This document shows, piece after piece, positions 13,187 through 19,777 of a DNA stretch of 64,000 nt. Source of the stretch: Ideonella benzenivorans. GTDB lineage: Bacteria > Pseudomonadota > Gammaproteobacteria > Burkholderiales > Burkholderiaceae_C. Both the position numbers and the translations under genes were made by a program. The DNA is taken from contig NZ_JAGWCB010000007.1 of NCBI RefSeq assembly GCF_020387415.1, forward strand, positions 310,001 to 374,000, in the 5' to 3' direction. Under the pieces are notes generated by a model. That model ran no database searches. It was not told the origin of the DNA and was given only the letters and a program-made list of their open reading frames with translations. How positions within the stretch are numbered: the first letter of the stretch is position 1; every line of letters begins with the position of its first letter.

Positions 13187-13247
13187 CGGGAGCTCCCGCG
13201 AACTGCACGTTTCAGGCTTTGAGTAAAGATTTGCCGTTAGTTCATTT
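13166..13247. repeat. 16-bp perfect inverted repeat flanking 50 bp at the recombinase start
   Basis: AAATGAACTAACGGCA at 13166-13181 is repeated exactly as its reverse complement TGCCGTTAGTTCATTT at 13232-13247. The 50 bases between hold a perfect 12-bp palindrome, CGGGAGCTCCCG (13187-13198), which also supplies the GGGAG before the recombinase GTG. The arms are AT-richer than the surroundings. Likely roles are a recombinase-binding/recombination site or an autoregulatory operator; a small invertible segment is possible but 50 bp is short for that. Confidence 0.75.
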
Positions 13248-13315
13248 TAACAGGTGGTCTGCCGGCCTCCCAAGAAACCCATCCCGGGCTTGCTGGGAGA
13301 GCAGCCGGTCCATTC

Positions 13316-13696
13316 TCAGTCGAATGCAGGGGACTCCGGTTTCGCCACCGGCCTGCCTGCCGCCTGCCACCCGTCGAACCCGCCGGCCAGGGAGCGAACC
13401 TGCAGATAACCCATGTCCAGCATGGCCGCCGCAGCCAAAGCCGCCCGACCTCCGGTCTTGCAGTACACAATCACCTTCAGCGTCCGCGGCTCCAGGGCGG
13501 GTGTGGCGCTGAGCTTGAACTCCAGCAAGCCGCGCGGGATGTGCACTGCACCGGGCAAATGCCCTGCCAAGAACTCGTCCTGTTCGCGCACATCCAGCAG
13601 CACATCGGCACCTTGGATGGCATCTTCCGCCTGTTCCAGCGGAATTTCCTGGATGCGCTGCTTGGCAGCGACAACAAGGTCATGGGCAGTTTTCAT
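13316..13696 (-). CDS. Rhodanese-like domain protein (single-domain sulfurtransferase)
   Basis: A 126-residue cytoplasmic single-domain rhodanese. It has the entry motif LLDVREQDEF near residues 33-42, GHLPGAVHIPRGLLEF, and the active-site loop CKTGGRAALAA, whose Cys carries the persulfide. It ends with the usual LAGGFDGWQAAGRPV. Such proteins move sulfane sulfur from thiosulfate or persulfides to acceptors such as cyanide, thiols or other proteins. A GGAAGAAGG stretch lies about 7-15 bases upstream of the ATG. It sits alone between two recombinase genes in the same direction, 70 bases downstream of the larger one, with no sulfur-metabolism neighbour, so its physiological partner is not evident. 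Confidence 0.93.
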   Translation of the reverse strand: MKTAHDLVVAAKQRIQEIPLEQAEDAIQGADVLLDVREQDEFLAGHLPGAVHIPRGLLEFKLSATPALEPRTLKVIVYCKTGGRAALAAAAMLDMGYLQVRSLAGGFDGWQAAGRPVAKPESPAFD

Positions 13697-13766
13697 AGGG
13701 TGGCCTTCTTCCTGAAGCAGGAAATGAAATACCCCCGATGGTAACGAACCCGCGGCGGCGCCGTGG

Positions 13767-15635
13767 TCAGCCTGTGCCAGCCCCCGGCCCGGCTGCAGGC
13801 CCGACCCCCGGCAACTCGCCAGCCCCGGCGGCACCAAACGCCTGATCCAGTTCCTGCTGCAGCCGCTCCAACTGCGCGTGGGCATACCGCATGGTGGTCC
13901 GTGGGTCGGCATGCCCCAGCTGACGCTGAACCACCTCGAGCGGGGCCTTGCGTTCCAGCGCGCGGGTGCCAAAGGTATGGCGAAGCCAGTGGGGCGAGGC
14001 ACGCAGGGCGATCGCCCGCTCCGGTCCGGACAGATCGCTGCCCGCAATCGCTTGCCGGACCCAGCGCTTCATGGTCTGGTACAGCGCCTGGTACCCAATG
14101 GGAGCGCGCGGATCCGACAGCCGGGCGAGCAGAGGCCAATCGGCAGACACCTCGGCGCCCACCAGGGGCCCCAAGCCCCGCGCCTCCAGATAAGCAGAGA
14201 GCGCCTCCAGCGCCTGACCGGGCACCGCAATCACCCGGTTGCGGGCGCCCTTGCCATGGACCTGCATCACCCAGCGACCACGGTGCCGGGTCAACTGCCC
14301 CAGGGTGGCGCCGACCAACTCGGAGGCCCGCAACCCGGTCGCCTCCACGAAGGCGAGGATGAACAGCATGCGCTCGCGCGATGCACTGGCTGGCTCTGCC
14401 CACAATTGGCGTAGCAACGCCTGCCAGGCCTCTGGTGTGAACGCTCGGCTGTCCAGCAGGGATCGTCCGGGGTCGTCCCCCAGCCGGCGATTGACCAGCA
14501 TCCAGGGATTGCGAGCCACCAGATAGCCGACATCCACCATCCACGCGAAGAAGCTGCCCAGGATCACCACCGCCTGGTGACGGCTGGCGGTGCTCAGCGG
14601 GCCCCGGAAGGGCGCCCAGCCTTCCCCCATCACGGTGCTGTGCCGACGCGAGATCCACTCTGCCGGCAAATGTTCCAGAAACGCCATATAGGCGAGACAG
14701 TCCTCCACGCCCATCTGGGCGAAGTCGAGCTGCCGCTCATGCGTCAGCCAGAGCAGGAGACGAAAGGCTTCCCGCCGGTAGCTCTTGGCCGTGGCCGATG
14801 ACCCGGCCCGGGCACTCACCCAGGCCTCGATGATCTCCGCATCGGTGCGGGCCCCGGTCAGGACGGCTGAGCCCGGGACGCCGGCATTCGCAGGGCGCCC
14901 GTCGAACAAGGCCCGCTGGGCCACAACCGTGACGCCCTCACCAACCACCTGGGCGGACACCGCCCCGCCTTCAAACGGGCGGGGCGGCGCGACGGCGCTG
15001 CTGTCTGGCAGCAAGGTGGCCAGATGCTGGGCCAGGCGTTGCGCTTTCACCGCACCAATCGCGGGCAGAGACCGCCACCAATGGCCGCCTTGCGCGATCA
15101 GCCGCTGCAGGTCGATCAAGAGCAGGAGCCCGCACCGGGACAGACGATCGGCCACCACGGGATCGAACCAGCCGTCGATCCGGTCCTCCGGGCGCGGTTG
15201 TTCTGCCGCGACGGCCTGCAGGTGACGCAGCAACGCCAGCTGCCGTTCACGCAGACGGCGGCGACGATCGGCCTTGAGGTCGGGCGGGTGCGCCTCCTCA
15301 TAGAGCTGGAGGACCTCGGCCTCGGTCCAGCCGTCCAGGTCCCGCTCGGCGATGAAGTCCTCCAGGTCCGGCCGGGCGTCGGTCGTTCGGGTTCGAATGG
15401 TCAGGCCGATCAGGCGCCATGCCCGGTGACCTTGCCGACGTGCCAGCGAACGCAAATGGTCCACCACCTGTCGGTGGGCCGTCACCGCCTGATGGCCGTG
15501 ATCGATGCCCAGGTAGCGAAAGGCCGATTCCTGGACAGTCACCCCCTCGGCGACTGCGCGCAGGTGGGCGAAGTGGTGCTGCCCGATGCGGGGACACCCA
15601 CCGGAAGCCGTGGAACGGCGGACAGAAGAGGGCAT
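13767..15635 (-). CDS. Large site-specific tyrosine recombinase (622 residues)
   Basis: A tyrosine recombinase with an unusually long N-terminal half. Residues 1 to about 230 form an extra domain like that of long beta-proteobacterial integrases (annotated in such proteins, I believe, as DUF3701), including a helix-hairpin-like LPAIGAVKAQRLAQHL. A core-binding domain follows at about 270-390, then the catalytic domain at about 400-600. The catalytic set is complete: Arg436 (TGLRASEL), Lys in HGKGARNRVIAV, His549 and Arg552 (HWLRHTFGT), His575 (LGHADPRTT) and Tyr584 (MRYAHAQ). It is probably active. Its position beside parAB-repA suggests dimer resolution or integration for this replicon, which is inference. 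No strong ribosome binding site is visible. Confidence 0.9.
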   Translation of the reverse strand: MPSSVRRSTASGGCPRIGQHHFAHLRAVAEGVTVQESAFRYLGIDHGHQAVTAHRQVVDHLRSLARRQGHRAWRLIGLTIRTRTTDARPDLEDFIAERDLDGWTEAEVLQLYEEAHPPDLKADRRRRLRERQLALLRHLQAVAAEQPRPEDRIDGWFDPVVADRLSRCGLLLLIDLQRLIAQGGHWWRSLPAIGAVKAQRLAQHLATLLPDSSAVAPPRPFEGGAVSAQVVGEGVTVVAQRALFDGRPANAGVPGSAVLTGARTDAEIIEAWVSARAGSSATAKSYRREAFRLLLWLTHERQLDFAQMGVEDCLAYMAFLEHLPAEWISRRHSTVMGEGWAPFRGPLSTASRHQAVVILGSFFAWMVDVGYLVARNPWMLVNRRLGDDPGRSLLDSRAFTPEAWQALLRQLWAEPASASRERMLFILAFVEATGLRASELVGATLGQLTRHRGRWVMQVHGKGARNRVIAVPGQALEALSAYLEARGLGPLVGAEVSADWPLLARLSDPRAPIGYQALYQTMKRWVRQAIAGSDLSGPERAIALRASPHWLRHTFGTRALERKAPLEVVQRQLGHADPRTTMRYAHAQLERLQQELDQAFGAAGAGELPGVGPAAGPGAGTG

Positions 15636-16548
15636 GGCTCAATTTTCCGTACCCTACCCCGTTCGTGCAAGAGATTATCGTAATAATCTAAGTATTAAAT
15701 AATTTCGTCAAAACGATCATCTTTGGCATCGCTGGGGCTTTCCCGCCTCAAATCAAAGACTTACGAGTCTTTTGCCGATCTCAAATCCAAGCTTCAGCCC
15801 ACGGGGGTCGATCACCGAGACACGCCTTCAGCGTGCACGTCGTCCGCAAGGTCATGCCGGATGCGGCCACCCGCGCCATGCTGGCCAAGGCTCACGTTGG
15901 AAACGGGAGGGCGATGCTGCGTGACCCACCCTTCGCGCTCGCCATGGCGCAGCCAGTCACGCTGGCGAGACGCTTTTTGATCGGACCGGGGGTCGAGCAG
16001 AACAGATGGAGGGGGTCAGGCAACAGGCCATTGGTCGGGGCTGTCGCGCACTGTTCTGCGACGGTCCGTCGCGCCCTGAGATGTCAGAGGGGGTCGTGCG
16101 ACCCTGCGCCCGGCTGATCGCAGCACAGCCAACAAGAGCTCCGCCATTCAGGAAAGTTGCGGCTCGGGCGAACAGGTCGTCGGATTCTTTGCGGGGCAGG
16201 CAGTGCCCTCGAGACCAAACCTGCGGAGCGAGGGAGACCCCCAGCAGGGGCGCTCAAAGGCATCAGCCAAGCCCCTCGTTGTCTTACAGGCCCCACAGCG
16301 CAGGCGCGCCTGACCGCTCGGCCGACATCCCTCTGAAACCTGCCCCACGGTGTCCGGGCTGGCAGAGTGGTCCAGGATGCATTCGTGCATGCTCAAGCCC
16401 TGAACCGTATTGCGGGGCCCGGTCCCAGTCCGCTGGCACCTCAGCATCGATGCAGCACGATCCGCAGTCAACGACCTGACCAAACGCGTCGTTGTTGCCG
16501 CCCCGCACGACGACTGCAGGCGAATCGGCCGAAGGATTGGCCGACCCC
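15636..16548. other. Long intergenic region without a recognisable gene
   Basis: About 0.9 kb lies between the large recombinase and the parB terminator. The first 150 bases are markedly AT-rich and hold three dyads (separate entry). The rest is GC-rich with only short frames of 60-110 codons on both strands, none resembling a known protein or showing steady codon bias. Possible contents are the recombinase promoter, a recombination site, a small RNA or decayed coding sequence. Confidence 0.5.
15672..15772. repeat. Cluster of three dyads in AT-rich DNA upstream of the large recombinase
   Basis: AGATTAT-cgta-ATAATCT spans 15672-15689, TCGT-caaa-ACGA spans 15705-15716, and AAAGACT-tacg-AGTCTTT spans 15755-15772. 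All have 4-base centres. They lie 37-137 bases upstream of the ATG of the large recombinase in a local AT-rich island. They could be operator sites, recombinase arm sites, or, for the third, a weak plus-strand hairpin. Confidence 0.6.
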
Positions 16549-16575
16549 AAAAGAAAAGGGGCCCTCACGGGCCCC
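16549..16575 (-). terminator. Rho-independent terminator of the parAB operon
   Basis: Read on the minus strand, GGGGCCC-GTGA-GGGCCCC (16575-16558) is a perfect 7-bp GC stem with a 4-base loop, followed by TTTTCTTTT. It lies about 50 bases after the parB stop, where a terminator for repeat-rich partition transcripts is expected. Confidence 0.85.
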
Positions 16576-16628
16576 TCCTCTGCTCCCCATCCGCTGGCAG
16601 CCTCCTGCGGGTTCTGCCAGCACGATCC

Positions 16629-17654
16629 TCATGCCTTGACGAATCCTTCCAGCCAGGCCACGAGTTCTGGGTAACGCTCCGGGGATACCGTCCCCGGCTC
16701 CAGTTTGACGGTCACCCTGCCCTTCGCATCAGACTGAAGCGTTGCAGCCACCTTGCCCTGCCGAAGAAACTTCTGGGACGAGACCTCCAGTGACCGGACC
16801 ACCGGCTCAGAAATGCGGCACAGGCGGTCAAACACCTGGACGGCCGTCAAACGCTCATCGGACTCCTGCAACTGCTTTGCCCGCAAGAGCACGCCGTCGG
16901 GATCCTTCTGCAGGGCTTCAGACAGGGGCTGCGCCCAGCGGAATTGAATGTCGAGTGGCGAAGGGAAGGCCGCCACAACCGACTCCGGCAGACGTGCCAG
17001 GGCCAGGCTCTTCGAGACCAAGGAGACATCCACCTTGACCGCTTCCGCGAGCTTGCGCAGCGATGGATACAGCCCTTCATCCAGGGCCTTGCGGTACATG
17101 CAGCCCTGCTCCCAGGCGCTCAGGTTCTTGCGGCCGCGGTTTTCCCGCTCCATCGCTTCGAACAGCTCCTGATCCGTCGCGTCCTCCACCAGCGCGCGCA
17201 CCGGAATGCCCAGCTCCAGACAGGCGCGGTGCCGGCGATGCCCAAATACGATTTCGTATTGCGGCCCTGTTGAACCGTTCAACACACTGGCCAAGGGACG
17301 GACACGGACTGGCTGAACATTGCCGCCGGCAGATTCAATCTCCGCCTTCAGTTCGTCGAAATCCGCGGTCTCGAACGATGCGTCGTGCCGATTGGCCCAC
17401 TTCGAGGGCCGGATCAGCGCCGGGTCGATCTGACGAACTGGGCTCGCCCCGTCAAAGGACCTCAACCGTTCCTTGAGATCCTCCGCCTCCTTGATGGCGG
17501 CACTCTGGGACGACATGAATTGCAGCATGGACCCCGGAGCCGTTTTGGGACGGGCCGCCTCGCCAGTGGGCTCGGGTCCCGCGCGATGGGCCGAGACCGG
17601 CGGAAGATTCAAGGCTTGGATCAGCCCGGCTTTGGCCGCCAACTTCTTGCTCAT
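16629..17654 (-). CDS. parB: ParB-family chromosome/plasmid partition protein
   Basis: A 341-residue centromere-binding protein. After a variable basic N-terminus (1-70), the ParB/Spo0J nucleotide-binding domain covers about 72-165, with NVQPVRVRP (112-120) and the CTP-binding/arginine motif GHRRHRA (138-144). A central helix-turn-helix region follows (YPSLRKLAEAVKVDVSLVSKSL), with a smaller C-terminal dimer region ending WLEGF. It should load on parS-type palindromes and work with the ATPase encoded upstream to segregate the replicon. Its start overlaps the parA stop (ATGA). One copy of the GTTGAAC palindrome lies inside its coding sequence, encoding VLNGSTG. Confidence 0.93.
   Translation of the reverse strand: MSKKLAAKAGLIQALNLPPVSAHRAGPEPTGEAARPKTAPGSMLQFMSSQSAAIKEAEDLKERLRSFDGASPVRQIDPALIRPSKWANRHDASFETADFDELKAEIESAGGNVQPVRVRPLASVLNGSTGPQYEIVFGHRRHRACLELGIPVRALVEDATDQELFEAMERENRGRKNLSAWEQGCMYRKALDEGLYPSLRKLAEAVKVDVSLVSKSLALARLPESVVAAFPSPLDIQFRWAQPLSEALQKDPDGVLLRAKQLQESDERLTAVQVFDRLCRISEPVVRSLEVSSQKFLRQGKVAATLQSDAKGRVTVKLEPGTVSPERYPELVAWLEGFVKA
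17268..17284. repeat. Candidate centromere (parS-like) palindrome, copy 1
   Basis: TGTTGAAC-C-GTTCAACA, two 8-base arms around a single central base, lies inside parB. The 15-bp core GTTGAACCGTTCAAC is identical at 17682-17696 and 19014-19028. It is not the canonical TGTTTCACGTGAAACA parS, but secondary replicons of Burkholderiales use their own centromere sequences. Confidence 0.8.
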
Positions 17655-18922
17655 CGCTTAGCCCCCTGCTTGTTGGTGCCCGTTGAACCGTTCAACACCC
17701 CTGCCCTCCCCTGCCCTGCGATCTGCACTTGCTTGGCCCACACCGAACGGATGGAGCCATCGATGTGCCCCACGAAAGAATCGTACGCATCGCGCGCACG
17801 CTTGAAAGTACGTGCGGAGCCATCGTACTTGGCCACGTCGTACACCGTGCCGAATTCGGCTGCCGTCACACCGGTCACCGCGGTCTTCGGAATCTCGACC
17901 GGCAGCACCTTCTCCGCGTAGGTCTGGCCGATCCACTGCCGCACGATGTTGCTGGCTGCATCGGTCGAATCCACGCGCGCCAGCAGGATGTGAATGAAGT
18001 CAAACTCCTTGCTCAGGCCACGGTTGGTCAGCAATTCCGCCGTCAGATCAGAGAACAGGCTCCAGAACTGGGATGCCGAAGCGAAATCCAATGCATTGGG
18101 TGGCAGGGGCATGATGATGCCGTTCGACGCCATGAAGGCGTTGATGGTCGTGTACGACAGCGCGGGCGGCGTGTCGATGATGATGACATCGTATTCATCC
18201 CGCACATCGTCGATGCCCAGATCCAGCACGCGCCAGAATTCGAACCCGGGCTCCTGCGTCTGCCGGGCAGGCAGGGCGAACTCGGCGCCGAAGAGAACCG
18301 GCGCGGCCGAGACCAGATCAATGCCGTTCCAATAGGTAGGGCGAATCGCGTATCGGATTGAAGTCTCCGTGCCCATGGCGAGAGGAAGAATCGTGTCGCC
18401 CTCCTCCACCTCGGTGTCCGGCAGGATCCCAAACAAGGTGGTGAGCGAACCTTGTGGGTCGGTGTCGATCACCAGCACCCGATGCCCCAGCAGCGAAAGC
18501 CCCTGCGCCAAGGTGACGGCCGTCGTCGTCTTGCTCACGCCGCCCTTGAAGTTTCCAATGCTGATCGTGACGGCCTCCGCCCCGGTCGGACGGAGCAGCT
18601 CCTTGCGATATTCGCGAATCCAGCTCCGGGCCTCCTCCAGACTGAATTCGCGGCGGCTGCCCGCCTCGTTAAGCCGGCCGGCCGGCAGATCCCCTTTGCT
18701 CAGACGGTGGCTGAGAGAGCCTTTCTCGATACCGCACAACCCGGCCAACTGGCTGAGATTGAAGACAGGTGGCGTCTTCCGTGCGGTGGGTGCCAGCATG
18801 GCCGTGCGAATCTGCGCCATCATGCCAACGGCACGTTCGGCTTGGTCCGCAATGTCTGCCAAGGAGATTGGGGCGGGTGACTTGAAAGCGATGCGATCCA
18901 ACGGGAGTCTCCGTTTCGACAA
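17651..18922 (-). CDS. parA: ParA-family partition ATPase with N-terminal HTH
   Basis: A 423-residue Walker-type partition ATPase. Residues up to about 110 form a DNA-binding extension with a helix-turn-helix (NLSQLAGLCGIEKGSLSHRL, about 55-74), typical of P1/P7-type large ParA proteins that repress their own operon. The deviant Walker A is KGGVSKTT (126-133), with Walker A' VIDTDPQGSLTTLFG and Walker B VIIIDTPPALSY. No ATG fits: TTG at 18922 gives 423 residues, while TTG at 18901, seven bases after GGAG, is better placed and gives 416. It is coupled to parB by a 4-base overlap. A centromere-like palindrome sits in its last codons and another lies about 90 bases upstream. Confidence 0.94.
   Translation of the reverse strand: MSKRRLPLDRIAFKSPAPISLADIADQAERAVGMMAQIRTAMLAPTARKTPPVFNLSQLAGLCGIEKGSLSHRLSKGDLPAGRLNEAGSRREFSLEEARSWIREYRKELLRPTGAEAVTISIGNFKGGVSKTTTAVTLAQGLSLLGHRVLVIDTDPQGSLTTLFGILPDTEVEEGDTILPLAMGTETSIRYAIRPTYWNGIDLVSAAPVLFGAEFALPARQTQEPGFEFWRVLDLGIDDVRDEYDVIIIDTPPALSYTTINAFMASNGIIMPLPPNALDFASASQFWSLFSDLTAELLTNRGLSKEFDFIHILLARVDSTDAASNIVRQWIGQTYAEKVLPVEIPKTAVTGVTAAEFGTVYDVAKYDGSARTFKRARDAYDSFVGHIDGSIRSVWAKQVQIAGQGRAGVLNGSTGTNKQGAKR
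17682..17696. repeat. Candidate centromere (parS-like) palindrome, copy 2
   Basis: GTTGAAC-C-GTTCAAC lies inside the last codons of parA, about 30 bases before its stop. It has the same orientation and central base as the other copies. Confidence 0.8.
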
Positions 18923-18934
18923 GCCATCAAAGGC

Positions 18935-18971
18935 TTGACAAGAAAAAGCTGATAGGACGCTATTCTGTCAA
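18935..18971. promoter_or_regulatory. Candidate parAB promoter/operator with TTGACA...TGTCAA dyad
   Basis: TTGACA at 18935-18940 and TGTCAA at 18966-18971 form an inverted pair around 25 bases; the dyad extends imperfectly inwards (TTGACAAGAA against TTCTGTCAA). On the minus strand the distal TTGACA is a consensus -35 for parA, although no clear -10 follows at 16-18 bases. The dyad is a plausible binding site for the HTH domain of ParA. Confidence 0.45.
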
Positions 18972-19777
18972 GGAACGGGCTGCGTGGAAAGAGAAGAAGC
19001 CCGTCAACAGGGTGTTGAACCGTTCAACACCTTGGATTTCGTAGCGAACTTCCCTTCGAAACCATGAATGGGCATCTGCTTTCGGCTTTGTCTGTCCCCG
19101 GTCGCTTTGGAATGACTATGAGTTCTTCAAACTCTTTAATACCTTTAGAACACAAATTCTCCTTGAAAAACAAAGACTTGTATGCTCTTCTGTGAGTGGA
19201 TTCGGGGGCGCTTGGAGACTTTTCAGGGGGATGCGTGAGGGGGATCGGGCACTGACGGCGAAAAAACAGGACCTGAGGTGAGTGAACACAGGAATTGCTC
19301 CTGCAGACGGCTCTCGGTGAGCCGGATGGGGCATGCATCGTCCGAGAAAGGCCGATCCAGAACGTGGCCCGTTGCATTCAATGGTCTCTTTCGGGGGCGT
19401 GGCAGGCCTGAAGGTGAGAGTAAACGGGAGACTGGCCGTTGAGAGTGAATGGTGGGGCTGGGTGGCCCTCCCCCGGAGCCCACTTGTCTGGCGAAAGAAC
19501 CGACCGGGTTCCGCCGGGCTCCTGAAAAACCTCCAGTTCAGAATGACCGTTGCCCTCAGTGCGGAGACTTTTCGGGAGCGAGTTCGGGCGAGCCGACCCT
19601 CTCCGGGCGATCGGGCGTGCTTGCCCGGCTCGGGCGGCTCCGCGCAGGACCGTGTGAGCGTTTTCGGGAAGTGTGTGAAGCGCCCTCTTCACCCCCGCCG
19701 AGTCGGCGGCCCGTGGACGGCAATGACCCGCGGATGGAGTGTGAAAGCCGAATTCACATCTGAGGTAGAGTCGCGCC
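18972..19777. other. Candidate replication origin (oriV) between parA and repA
   Basis: About 800 bases without a credible gene separate the divergent parA and repA. The region 19105-19195 is strikingly AT-rich for this genome and could be the unwinding element. Downstream, degenerate short repeats recur: GTGAGTGGA (19192), GTGAGTGAA (19278), GTGAGAGTAAA (19414), TTGAGAGTGAA (19439), GTGTGAGCG (19652), GTGTGAAAG (19739). GGAGACTTTTC occurs twice (near 19213 and 19563) and TTCGGGGGCG twice (19201, 19391). These look like iterons for the adjacent initiator. No perfect DnaA box (TTATNCACA) was found by eye. Open frames here look accidental. Confidence 0.65.
19011..19031. repeat. Candidate centromere (parS-like) palindrome, copy 3 (longest)
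   Basis: Two 10-base arms, GGTGTTGAAC and GTTCAACACC, flank a single C, making the longest copy. It lies between parA and repA, about 90 bases upstream of the parA TTG. It is the only copy outside coding sequence, so it may also serve as an operator. Confidence 0.85.

Noticed and set aside
13182-13231. An invertible promoter switch between the 16-bp inverted repeats
   Set aside because: It cannot be excluded, but a 50-bp segment is very short for tyrosine-recombinase inversion, so it is kept as a site of unknown function and not called a switch.
15672-15700. A dif-like XerCD site
   Set aside because: The dyad and following TATTAAAT recall dif, but the two 11-bp arms and 6-bp centre do not match the XerC/XerD consensus.
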